From positions 25,582-63,267 of the forward strand of contig NZ_KB893991.1 in the NCBI RefSeq assembly GCF_000374345.1: a DNA stretch of 37,686 nucleotides, read 5' to 3'. The notes below the pieces were generated by a model. It was given only the letters and a program-made list of their open reading frames with translations. It was not told the DNA's origin and did no database searches. A program made the translations under genes and the position numbers. Below are positions 1 through 8,148 of this stretch, in pieces. Within the stretch, counting starts at the first letter, position 1, and every line of letters begins with the position of its first letter. Source of the DNA: Heyndrickxia acidiproducens DSM 23148. Lineage in GTDB: Bacteria; Bacillota; Bacilli; Bacillales; Bacillaceae_C.

Positions 1-2
1 TC

Positions 3-1346
3 GTCGCTCCCTACATGGGGGCGTGGATTGAAATAAGATTTGCTTCGGCTCTCGCCCTGCAGGTTTGGTCGCTCCCTACATGGGGGCGTGGATTGAAATC
101 GTAACATCAACAGCCGTCAAACGTTGATATGACGTCGCTCCCTACATGGGGGCGTGGATTGAAATATTGATGAAGACACGGTTGTTGTAGCTCAGTATGG
201 TCGCTCCCTACATGGGGGCGTGGATTGAAATCGTGCTGGCACTTGTTATGCGCGCCCAATGTTTGTCGCTCCCTACATGGGGGCGTGGATTGAAATAGTT
301 CCGAATATTCCGGTTTGCACATTTAGTTTCAGTCGCTCCCTACATGGGGGCGTGGATTGAAATTTCTCTTGTCATTAATAACCGCCCTTTTGCCTTGGTC
401 GCTCCCTACATGGGGGCGTGGATTGAAATTATCCATAAACACAGGAATTGCAGAAAATCTATGTCGCTCCCTACATGGGGGCGTGGATTGAAATAGACAG
501 TTGCTCTAGCCATTTATGTAAGTAAGGAGTCGCTCCCTACATGGGGGCGTGGATTGAAATAGCGTATTGCTCCCGGAAAGCACCTTGGAGCCTTTGTCGC
601 TCCCTACATGGGGGCGTGGATTGAAATTGTGGAAAGAAATTGAACGTGACGATGAACTGAGTCGCTCCCTACATGGGGGCGTGGATTGAAATGCCGATAA
701 TCGCGGTAATCGTGCGGCAAGTTTGGGGTCGCTCCCTACATGGGGGCGTGGATTGAAATGCAACAAAGCTGTTCACCTTTTTAAATATTCCGGTCGCTCC
801 CTACATGGGGGCGTGGATTGAAATGATAATTTCTCGAATAATGTCGTCAATATTTTTAAGTCGCTCCCTACATGGGGGCGTGGATTGAAATCGCTCATGC
901 CGTAGTCCTTGGCGATTTTGGTAAGTCGCTCCCTACATGGGGGCGTGGATTGAAATCCGATTCGGTCAATAGACATCCACAAGATTTTAGTCGCTCCCTA
1001 CATGGGGCGTGGATTGAAATAAAAATATAAAAACCAGCGGCTAATCCAAGGTCAGTCGCTCCCTACATGGGGGCGTGGATTTAAATCACTTTGTCCCATG
1101 AGATTGAACTGAAACTTCAAGTCGCTCCCTACATGGGGGCGTGGATTTAAATAATCATAGGGAAAAATGTGTCATTCACCTTTGTGTCGCTCCCTACATG
1201 GGGTGGGGATTTAAATATTTTGAATATGGTTTACATAAAGACCTGAAACAGTCGCTCCTACATAGGGAGTGTGGATTTAAATTAAAAAGTGCTGTAATGA
1301 TTTCATCAATGTCAATACCGCCCTTCCATGAGGGACGAATTGAATT
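3..1346 (+). CRISPR. Type I-C-like CRISPR array, leader-distal part
   Basis: Twenty direct repeats of 31-32 nt start at 3, 68, 134, 200, 265, 332, 398, 463, 529, 596, 661, 728, 793, 860, 925, 990, 1055, 1121, 1186 and 1251. They are separated by unique spacers of 33-35 nt. The repeat begins GTCGCTCCC, has a short internal palindrome (CTCCC/GGGGG) and ends GATTGAAAT, which is the type I-C pattern in its transcribed orientation. Copies up to 925 are identical. The copy at 990 lost one G; those at 1055 and 1121 read GATTTAAAT at the end; those at 1186 and 1251 carry more changes. A remnant at about 1317 follows a 34-nt spacer. Decay toward the right places the leader, and presumably cas genes, left of position 1. 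Open reading frames across the array are artefacts of the repeat. Confidence 0.97.
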
Positions 1347-1370
1347 ATTTGGGGAAATTTACTCCAAATA

Positions 1371-1598
1371 GTGTTTTTCGTCACTTCAAGTACGAGCGAA
1401 TGAAATGAATTTTTATCATTTCCCGAGTATAACTCCACAGTGATATCGTAATCAATATGGGGTATTTAACATCTTAATAACTTATACAGTAAGAATAATC
1501 TATTTTTTATCTTCTTCTATCGTTCAAACAAAAAGAAAAATTGTAAAGCACAGGGTATTGTGCATCTTAACAAAAAAAGTCTGAGGCAAAAGCAAGGC
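1371..1598. other. AT-rich intergenic stretch, possible fossil repeat
   Basis: No gene is visible here. Positions 1380-1410 start GTCACTTC and end ATGAAATGAAT, and they fall exactly one repeat-spacer period after the remnant at 1317, so they may be a heavily decayed 22nd CRISPR repeat. The rest is AT-rich without a recognisable signal. Confidence 0.4.
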
Positions 1599-1829
1599 TC
1601 ACTTTACCCCCCACTGATCCTCAGGCTCGTCCAGCTCCAGCTTTTTCAGCTCTTGTTTCATCTTCTCGGTTTCCAATAGATAGTTTTCGTTCTTTAGCTT
1701 TTCAAGTTCAAGTTCTTTTTCCACAATTTGTAATTTGAGTTTTTCTCTGCCTTTTAAAAAGTTTGTGACGATCGCGATGATGGGTACGGAAAAGGCCATG
1801 ATAATGGTTGCCAAACCGGTCAAATCCAA
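1599..1829 (-). CDS. Small membrane protein with coiled-coil tail
   Basis: A 76-residue protein of unknown function. Residues 5-24 form one hydrophobic membrane segment (LATIIMAFSVPIIAIVTNF). This is followed by a strongly charged Lys/Glu/Leu-rich helix (about residues 27-68) that should form a coiled coil facing the cytoplasm. The start is TTG at 1829, supported by AAGGGAG about 9 nt upstream on the minus strand. Small one-pass proteins with this layout are common in Bacillaceae, but I do not recognise a named family. It stands alone between the CRISPR array and ppc. Its size leaves some doubt, although the clean domain pattern and ribosome binding site argue that it is real. Confidence 0.6.
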   Translation of the reverse strand: MDLTGLATIIMAFSVPIIAIVTNFLKGREKLKLQIVEKELELEKLKNENYLLETEKMKQELKKLELDEPEDQWGVK

Positions 1830-1901
1830 TATAACACGCTCCCTTGCCTGCTTTATTTGCTTTCATTATACTATAATTTTCTGCAATTTCTGCAGTAATT
1901 T

Positions 1902-1935
1902 AAAAATCCTGCCCGGCGATCAGGCAGGATTTTTT
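1902..1935. terminator. Bidirectional-type rho-independent terminator
   Basis: Stem AAAAATCCTGCC (1902-1913) pairs with GGCAGGATTTTTT (1923-1935) around a 9-nt loop. There is a T run on the plus strand and an A run before the stem, so it can end transcripts from either side. It lies between the small membrane-protein gene and ppc, both on the minus strand, and probably ends the ppc transcript. Confidence 0.75.
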
Positions 1936-1950
1936 TGGAATATATAAAGT

Positions 1951-2100
1951 GAAACTTCCATCAGTGGGGGGTTTCCTTCATCCCCCACTGATGGTTAGTT
2001 GAACCAATCGGACCTTTACGGGCAGTTTGATCTCCCACCTATCTTCTTCGTACCTTGAATCTTGAGGTGGGAGTCTTACTGCCCATAAGTTGGGATAAAA
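1951..2100 (-). repeat. Dispersed palindromic element, copy 1
   Basis: The segment contains a perfect 13-bp stem, CCATCAGTGGGGG (1958-1970) with CCCCCACTGATGG (1982-1994). Next is a nested imperfect palindrome: GGGCAG at 2020 pairs with CTGCCC at 2079, and CTCCCACCT at 2032 pairs with AGGTGGGAG at 2065. The part from about 2018 to 2097 recurs in opposite orientation at 13784-13860, sharing GGGCAGTAAGACTCCC, AAGATTCAAGGT and ATAGGTGGG. No protein is encoded. Subterminal hairpins without flanking inverted repeats suggest a MITE-like remnant of an IS200/IS605-type element, but that assignment is inference. Confidence 0.7.
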
Positions 2101-2217
2101 TGAACTAAACTTTGCTGCGCTGTTGCCTGCTGTAAAAAGGAGTAATCATGCAAATGCAATTTGATGCCAAGTCTTGATGTAAAAACTTAAGTTCACTTTA
2201 TATAGCCTTTTCTAAAA

Positions 2218-4971
2218 TCAGCCGGTATTCCTCAGCCCTGCTGCAATGCCGTTGATGGTAAGCAGCACTTCCATCAGCAAGTCTTCCGCTTTCTCATCGG
2301 CATTTTCGTGTTCACGCAAGCGGGAGATCAGGTAGACTTGGAACAGGTTTAACGGATCCACGTACGGGTTGCGGAGCCGGACGGATTCTTTGATGTTTGG
2401 TGTGTAATCAAGCAGTTCATTCTGCCCGGCAATTTGCAGCACCATTTTTTTCGTCAGCTCGTATTCATCTTTAATCAAGCCGAAAATCCTCTTGGCAATG
2501 GATGGGTCTTTGACCATTTCCGTGTATTCTTCCGCAGTGGAAAGTTCGGCTTTAATCAGCGCCATTTGCAGGTTATTGATCGTCGCCTGGAAGAAGGGCC
2601 AGGATTCGTACATTTGCTGGAGCAGTCTTAAGTTTCCGGTTTTCTCCACATATCTCGACAAACCGGTTCCGGCCGCGTACCAGGCTGGGAGCAGCTGGCG
2701 GCTTTGCGTCCAGGCGAATACCCATGGAATTGCCCGGAGATCTTCAAAACGGGCGCTGCCTTTTCTGCTCATCGGGCGGGAGCCGATGTTCAGGTCACCG
2801 AGTTCGTTTAGCGGTGTTGCCTGTTTAAAATAAGTCAGAAAATCCGGATCCTGAAATACTAAGGCCTGGTATTTTTCCAAGGCATAATCGGAAATTTGAT
2901 CCATGGCCTGCATGGCTTCTTCATTCGGTGTTTTGCCCTGCTTTTCGTTCATTTTTTGTTTAGTAATTGCGCACATCATCGTCGTTGTCGCCTGTTCAAG
3001 GCTGCGGTAGGCGATATCCGGAAGCAAGTACCGGGAAGATAAGACTTCGCCCTGTTCGGTAATTTTCACACCGTCACCCAATGTTACAGGCGGCTGGGAG
3101 AGAAGGCTTGAATATAGCGGGCCGCCGCCGCGTCCGAGCGAGCCGCCGCGGCCATGGAAAAATTTCAGCTTGATACCGTATTTGGCGCCCATCTCGTGAA
3201 TCTCTTTTTGAACTTTATAGAGCAGCCAGTTTGCGGTTAATGTACCGCCATCTTTGCTGCCGTCCGAATAGCCAAGCATAATTTCCTGCAGATTGTTGCG
3301 GACGGTTAAATGGTTCCGGTAGATCGGAATCCGGAATAAGGTCTCAAGCATATGCGGGCCATTTTTCAGGTCTTCGATGGTTTCCAGCAGCGGCGCGATA
3401 TGGATTTCACTTAAAATGTCCCCATTCGGATAGACACGGTATAATCCGGCTTCTTTTGCGAGAACCAGAACCTCCAGCACGTCGCTGACCGACTCTGCCA
3501 TACTGATCAAATACACTTCAATCGAGCGTTCACCGAATGTTTGGTGGGCGCGTTTGATCATCCGGAACGTATTGATGACTTCCTGCGTTTCCGGTGTGAA
3601 AGTATCGTAGATTGATATCATCGGCCGCGGATCGTTTAAGGCTTTCAATAGTACTTTTACTTTTTCTTCTTCCGGCAGGTGTTTATAATCGGAAGCAATA
3701 TTCACATTATAGAGCACTTCCGCAAGGGCCGACTCGTGCTCACCGCTGTGGTTGCGGACATCCAGCGAAGCCAGGTGGAAGCCGAATAGTTCGACTTGGC
3801 GGATGACTTTGCGCAGCAACTTGATCGGATGGCTTTCAGGATGGTGGCGGTTGACGCTGTCCCTGATCATATAGAGATCCGCCAGCAATTCCTCGGCAGA
3901 GTGGTACCCGCCATCATGGTGTCCGACCCGTTCCAGTTTGTGGAGCATAATGGTCAGTTTTCGCCGGTAAATTTCATCTTTTGTTGGCCAAGCTTCTTCG
4001 GGCATGGTCTTTTCTTCGTTTTCCACGGATGCAACCAGGGCAGGGCTGGATGCCACTTTTTTTGAGGAATGGCTGAGCAATTCCCTGAGTGCAGTGAGCG
4101 ATTCTTTGTATTTCTTTAAAACAAGTTCGCGCTGCATTTCAAGTGTCTGCCAGGTGACTTCCGCTGTTACATTTGGATTGCCGTCCCGGTCTCCGCCGAT
4201 CCAGGAGCCGAAGTGGAGATAGGATGGAACCTTAAATCGCTGTCCGTAAGATTCATACAAGTAATCCTCCAAATCTTCGTGAATGCGCGGGAGTACATCG
4301 AACAGGACATTTTCAAAGTAGTACAGCCCGTTTTGCACTTCATTGGCAACGGTTGGTTTTTTATCGCGGATTTCGGAAGTCTGCCAAAGAATCGTAATTT
4401 CGTTCAGAATCGTTTCCTCAATGACTCTCTTTTCATAACGGGTGCTTGTGTAATCCCGCATTTTCAGTAAATCTGCAATATGTTTATGAATCTGCAGAAT
4501 CGTCCGCCTTGTTGCTTCTGTCGGGTGGGCGGTAATGATCAGTTCAAGCGACAGGCTGTCAAGCAGTTCTGTGATCATTTCAGCCGACACATGGTCTTTT
4601 TGCAGATTTTCAATGCCGTCTTCAAGGGAACCCGGCTGTACTTTGTGCGTATCCGACTGGTATTCCCGGCGGCGTTTAATCCTGAAATTTTGCTCGGCGA
4701 TATTAAACAATTGCAGATAAGTTGAGAAAGCGCGGATGACTTCCTGGCGGTGCGGCTGCTTCAGCGCTGTAATTTCGGCTTTTAACTGCCGGTAAAAAGA
4801 TTGATCATTCGTCTCCCTTGCTTTTTGGGCGAGGGAACGGATGTTATTAATGGTTTGGAGGAGAGGCTCACCGCCTTCGTACAAGATGACTTTGTCTAAA
4901 AGGCCGCCAAGAAAGTCCATATCGGCCTGCAAATTTTTGCGGTTTGATGACTTGTCTTCAATCTGATGCAA
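2218..4971 (-). CDS. ppc: Phosphoenolpyruvate carboxylase
   Basis: Carboxylates phosphoenolpyruvate to oxaloacetate in the cytoplasm, the anaplerotic feed of the TCA cycle. The 917-residue length is normal for bacterial PEPC. Visible family motifs in order: TAHPTEATRRT with the catalytic His at residue 149; GGDRDGNPNVT; GYSDGSKDGGTLTANW; the glycine-rich FHGRGGSLGRGGGP; GSRPMSRK; PWVFAWTQSR; and the conserved C-terminal RNTG. The start is a TTG at 4971, since no ATG lies at a better place; AAAGGAG stands about 9 nt upstream. It is monocistronic, with a promoter just upstream and terminator candidates downstream. Its presence fits B. coagulans-type bacilli; many other bacilli use pyruvate carboxylase for this step. 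Confidence 0.98.
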   Translation of the reverse strand: MHQIEDKSSNRKNLQADMDFLGGLLDKVILYEGGEPLLQTINNIRSLAQKARETNDQSFYRQLKAEITALKQPHRQEVIRAFSTYLQLFNIAEQNFRIKRRREYQSDTHKVQPGSLEDGIENLQKDHVSAEMITELLDSLSLELIITAHPTEATRRTILQIHKHIADLLKMRDYTSTRYEKRVIEETILNEITILWQTSEIRDKKPTVANEVQNGLYYFENVLFDVLPRIHEDLEDYLYESYGQRFKVPSYLHFGSWIGGDRDGNPNVTAEVTWQTLEMQRELVLKKYKESLTALRELLSHSSKKVASSPALVASVENEEKTMPEEAWPTKDEIYRRKLTIMLHKLERVGHHDGGYHSAEELLADLYMIRDSVNRHHPESHPIKLLRKVIRQVELFGFHLASLDVRNHSGEHESALAEVLYNVNIASDYKHLPEEEKVKVLLKALNDPRPMISIYDTFTPETQEVINTFRMIKRAHQTFGERSIEVYLISMAESVSDVLEVLVLAKEAGLYRVYPNGDILSEIHIAPLLETIEDLKNGPHMLETLFRIPIYRNHLTVRNNLQEIMLGYSDGSKDGGTLTANWLLYKVQKEIHEMGAKYGIKLKFFHGRGGSLGRGGGPLYSSLLSQPPVTLGDGVKITEQGEVLSSRYLLPDIAYRSLEQATTTMMCAITKQKMNEKQGKTPNEEAMQAMDQISDYALEKYQALVFQDPDFLTYFKQATPLNELGDLNIGSRPMSRKGSARFEDLRAIPWVFAWTQSRQLLPAWYAAGTGLSRYVEKTGNLRLLQQMYESWPFFQATINNLQMALIKAELSTAEEYTEMVKDPSIAKRIFGLIKDEYELTKKMVLQIAGQNELLDYTPNIKESVRLRNPYVDPLNLFQVYLISRLREHENADEKAEDLLMEVLLTINGIAAGLRNTG

Positions 4972-5028
4972 GAATGATCGCTCCTTTTTATCTGATGCAA
5001 AAATACAATGAAAAGCTTTATTATTTTT

Positions 5029-5056
5029 ATTATACTTGTAAACTTACAAAAGTCTA
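5029..5056 (-). promoter_or_regulatory. Putative ppc promoter with palindromic operator
   Basis: On the minus strand TATAAT (5029-5034) is preceded by TAGACT (5051-5056) with a 16-bp spacer. The perfect palindrome TTGTAA-AC-TTACAA (5036-5049) fills the spacer, so a repressor bound there would block RNA polymerase. The transcript would start about 50 nt before the ppc TTG. Confidence 0.5.
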
Positions 5057-5233
5057 ATGCTTTACAAAATTTAAAAATATATACCCGCTGATTATCAAGT
5101 TTAAACCAATCTTTCTTCCTTTTTGGGCCACTTTTTTTAAATGTGCTGAGGATGTATGTATGATCATTAATAAAAATTTAAGAATGAGAAAGTAGAATTT
5201 AATGGAGGAAACAGTTAAGGGGGAAGCTTTCTC

Positions 5234-6412
5234 GTGAAGAAAGTTCATTTATATGAAATTGACTTTATGCGCGGTTTTATCATGCTTGGTGTGCTGTCCG
5301 TGCATACGATGTCGGCGTACGACAGCCAGTTGAAGGATTGGACGCAGGCTTTTCTCGTGATGTCGGCAGTGCATTCGTCCATGCATGTGATGCGGATGGC
5401 ATTTATGTTTATCACCGGGCTGGTTTTATTTATTACGAATTACAGGCGCCCATTTCAAACCATCGCCTTTTGGAAAAAACGGCTCTTTTTCACGCTGATT
5501 CCGTATGTATTCTGGAATGTGGTTTACCTGCTGTTTAGAAGTGCCACTCATTCAATTGAATTTCATGGGTCGCTCCTGTCATTTTTTAAGGTCTTGATTC
5601 TTTCATTCATTCATGGTGACCAATTTTATATTTATTATGTTTTGGTGATTTTTCAGCTTTATATTATTTTTCCGCTTATGCTTTACGGGCTGCGGAAATT
5701 TCAAAAATATCATTTGCAGATTTTCTTCTGGAGTGTCTACATCCAACTTGGAATGACAGCTTTTATAAAGTTCGGGATTCCGCACCTGGATACATCGCAC
5801 TGGCCATATCTCCTGTCACATTACGGCGTGTTTGTGCTGACTTACCAATGCTACTTCATGGCCGGGGGAATTGTGGCCTGCCACTATGAAAAGATTACAG
5901 AATTTATTGATGAGCATGCTTGGTTTTTAACCAGTGTTTTTGGTGTGAGTCTAGTTTTAATGTGGGTTCATTACTATTTTAACCGGATCATTCTGAATGA
6001 AGATGACAAAAGGGCGCAATCTGTGCACCAGCCGGTCTTTCTCCCGTATGCCTTGCTTGTGGTTGCTCTAGTTCTCTTTTTAGGAAGGATATGGGCAAAA
6101 CGGCGGACGGAGAAAAAATGGCAGCCGTTCAGCCGCTTTGTGCAGGTGGCGTCGCAAATATCATTCGGCATGTATTTGGTTCAGCCGTTTCCTTTGTATG
6201 TATTGAATGTAGTGATTATGCCCCATTTGGTTAAGAATCCTTTTGTTTTTTACGGGTCTCTACCGTTTAGTATTTTATTTGTCTATTTTTCTTCTATGCT
6301 GATTGCCTATGTTTTCTATAAAACGCCGGCTCTTTCCTACTGCATTGGGAGAAAGTCGAGGCTTCCCGTGCAGGCCAAAGCGGTGCAAATACCGGGAAAG
6401 CAGCAAATATGA
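5234..6412 (+). CDS. Membrane acyltransferase family 3 (OafA/YrhL-like)
   Basis: A 392-residue polytopic membrane protein. The N-terminal block (HLYEIDFMRGFIMLGVLSVH) has the Asp-x-x-Arg-Gly-x-x-x-x-x-V-x-x-H pattern of acyltransferase family 3, whose members O-acylate cell-surface sugars or peptidoglycan. About ten hydrophobic segments follow, ending in a basic tail. The start is GTG at 5234 behind AAGGGGG. The next gene, an acyl-CoA synthetase, begins only 22 nt downstream, so the two are probably cotranscribed and an activated acyl group could pass from one to the other; that link is inference. The acceptor cannot be told from sequence. Confidence 0.85.
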   Translation: MKKVHLYEIDFMRGFIMLGVLSVHTMSAYDSQLKDWTQAFLVMSAVHSSMHVMRMAFMFITGLVLFITNYRRPFQTIAFWKKRLFFTLIPYVFWNVVYLLFRSATHSIEFHGSLLSFFKVLILSFIHGDQFYIYYVLVIFQLYIIFPLMLYGLRKFQKYHLQIFFWSVYIQLGMTAFIKFGIPHLDTSHWPYLLSHYGVFVLTYQCYFMAGGIVACHYEKITEFIDEHAWFLTSVFGVSLVLMWVHYYFNRIILNEDDKRAQSVHQPVFLPYALLVVALVLFLGRIWAKRRTEKKWQPFSRFVQVASQISFGMYLVQPFPLYVLNVVIMPHLVKNPFVFYGSLPFSILFVYFSSMLIAYVFYKTPALSYCIGRKSRLPVQAKAVQIPGKQQI

Positions 6413-6434
6413 GATTGATAAGGAGCGACAAAAC

Positions 6435-8003
6435 ATGTCCCAATTAACCGAAAGATTGAACCAGTTGTTATCAAGTACAGATCAATCGATCATTCAGGAT
6501 GGCGGGCGTTGGTATACAACCCGTGAATTAAAAGGAGATATGGAAAACGTTCAGAGCCGGCTTGCCCAGGCAGGCGTCCGGCCCGGAGACCGGGTATTGC
6601 TCAGCCTCCCCAATTCCTATGCGTTTACGGTTATCTATTTGGCTGTGATCGATTATGGTGCTGCTGCGGCGTCGATTAATCCGGAGATGCCGGGATATGA
6701 GCTGCGAGCTTTCTTGAACCGCTGCAAACCGGTTTGCGGATTTGCCGGCGGATTGCATGCAGATGCATTGCTGGAGGACGGGGAATTACAGCACACATTA
6801 CAAACTGTTTTTAAAGTGGACAAGCAAAACTTCGGCATTGAACCATTCATAAGGCAAGGTTCAAGCTGGCAGGCAGGCTTCAGAGAAGGCGGGCAGCAGT
6901 TGGAAAAAAGCAGTGTCCCGGATGGCGAAGCAATTGCAATTCTTTTATATACATCAGGAACAACCGGTCATCCGAAAGCGGTGGGGATTACCCATGACCA
7001 GGCATTTGCTTCGGTGCAAAATATCATTTTTTCTCATCAGCTGACATCCCATGATATCACTTACTGCTTCCTGCCGCTTTTCCACATTAATGCGCAGGTT
7101 GTTGCTTTGTTATCAACATTGCTCTCCGATGGGAAAATTGTCTTTGCGCCGAAATTCAGTGCGTCTAAGTTCTGGAAGACGGTGTGTGAAGAAAACATCA
7201 CATGGATTTCAGCGGTTCCTGCCGTGATTTCTATTCTCCTCAATATTGAAAAGCCAAAGCAGGTTCCGGTGCATTTGCGTTTTGTACGCTCAGCCTCGGC
7301 ACAATTGCCAATTCTGCATGCGCGCCGTTTTGAACAGAAATTCGGCGTTCCGATCATTGAATCGTACGGCATGACGGAAGCCGCAAGCCAAATTTGCGTT
7401 CAGTCGCTGCCGCCTGCCAAACGGGTGCTGGGTTCTGTCGGCGTTCCGTTTGGCCTCGAACTGGCGATTATGGATGAATACGGCCGCAAGTTAGGGCCGA
7501 AAGAAGTGGGCGGAATTGTGATCCGCGGCAAGAATGTCATAACGCATTATGTACAGGCCGATAACCAAAATGATTTCCAAAACGGCTGGTTCCATACCGG
7601 CGATGTCGGCTATGTGGATGAAGAAGGCTTTGTCTTTATCGTCGGCCGCAAAAAGGAACTGATTAACCGGGGCGGTGAAAAAATCAGTCCGTATGAAGTG
7701 GAAGATGTCATCCGCCAGCTCCCGGGCATTCAGCAGGTTGCAGTAATCGGCATTCCGGATCCAAAGTATGGGGAGCAAGTCGCGGCATATGTTGCAGCAG
7801 GGGAAAAAGGAGCAGCATCGCAAGAAGAATTGGCCCAAGCCATTCTTGATCTTTGCCGCCAATCCTTGTCCAGCTACAAATGTCCGTCAAAAATTAAATT
7901 TGTCAGCGAAATCCCTGTTGGACCAACCGGAAAAGTCCAAAGAATCCGGCTGAAACATGAGGTTGTTGCGCAGAAAAATTGGGGGCAGCCTGCTGCAAGA
8001 TAG
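6435..8003 (+). CDS. AMP-dependent acyl-CoA synthetase (oxalyl-CoA synthetase-like)
   Basis: A 522-residue adenylate-forming ligase that would convert a carboxylic acid, ATP and CoA to the acyl-CoA. Motifs: YTSGTTGHPKA (about residue 170), YGMTEAASQ, FHTGDVGYVDEEGF, GRKKELINRGGEKISPYEVE (about residue 400) and the C-terminal PTGKVQR with the catalytic Lys. The core signature followed by a SLPPAKRVLGSVG stretch reminds me of the Pcs60/AAE3 oxalyl-CoA synthetase branch; substrate remains open. The frame is open back to 6303, but ATG 6435 with AGGAG 9 nt upstream is the start, because the longer form would overlap the acyltransferase gene. It sits between that gene and an ABC importer operon. 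Confidence 0.9.
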   Translation: MSQLTERLNQLLSSTDQSIIQDGGRWYTTRELKGDMENVQSRLAQAGVRPGDRVLLSLPNSYAFTVIYLAVIDYGAAAASINPEMPGYELRAFLNRCKPVCGFAGGLHADALLEDGELQHTLQTVFKVDKQNFGIEPFIRQGSSWQAGFREGGQQLEKSSVPDGEAIAILLYTSGTTGHPKAVGITHDQAFASVQNIIFSHQLTSHDITYCFLPLFHINAQVVALLSTLLSDGKIVFAPKFSASKFWKTVCEENITWISAVPAVISILLNIEKPKQVPVHLRFVRSASAQLPILHARRFEQKFGVPIIESYGMTEAASQICVQSLPPAKRVLGSVGVPFGLELAIMDEYGRKLGPKEVGGIVIRGKNVITHYVQADNQNDFQNGWFHTGDVGYVDEEGFVFIVGRKKELINRGGEKISPYEVEDVIRQLPGIQQVAVIGIPDPKYGEQVAAYVAAGEKGAASQEELAQAILDLCRQSLSSYKCPSKIKFVSEIPVGPTGKVQRIRLKHEVVAQKNWGQPAAR

Positions 8004-8148
8004 GGTGGCGGCGTGCCACAGTAAGACCAGCCAAAGAAGAATAATTAAACAGGCTTGCGTTTTCTCGGCTTGCAAGAATCCTCAAGTGAGGAGCGGAACC
8101 GGGCCTGCGCGGAAAATACAGTTCATTAAAAATGAAAGAAGGATCGGC

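Noticed and set aside
1..67. A 12-nt match between the first spacer and the dehydratase gene near 29280
   Set aside because: Twelve bases are expected by chance in this window, and the flanks do not match; not evidence of self-targeting.
107..982. Minus-strand open frames of 69-86 residues with repeated FNPRPHVGSD and FQSTPPCRER blocks
   Set aside because: They are translations of the CRISPR repeats; the periodic peptides follow the repeat period and lack ribosome sites.
5054..5248. A 64-residue minus-strand frame between ppc and the acyltransferase gene
   Set aside because: It overlaps the ppc promoter side and the ribosome site of the next gene; no start signal was found.
6303..6434. Longer N-terminus of the acyl-CoA synthetase
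   Set aside because: It overlaps the acyltransferase gene by 110 nt, has no ribosome site and adds residues unlike the family.
8004..8148. Possible S-box or T-box leader before the sulfonate-type importer
   Set aside because: I searched by eye for the conserved blocks of both and found none.
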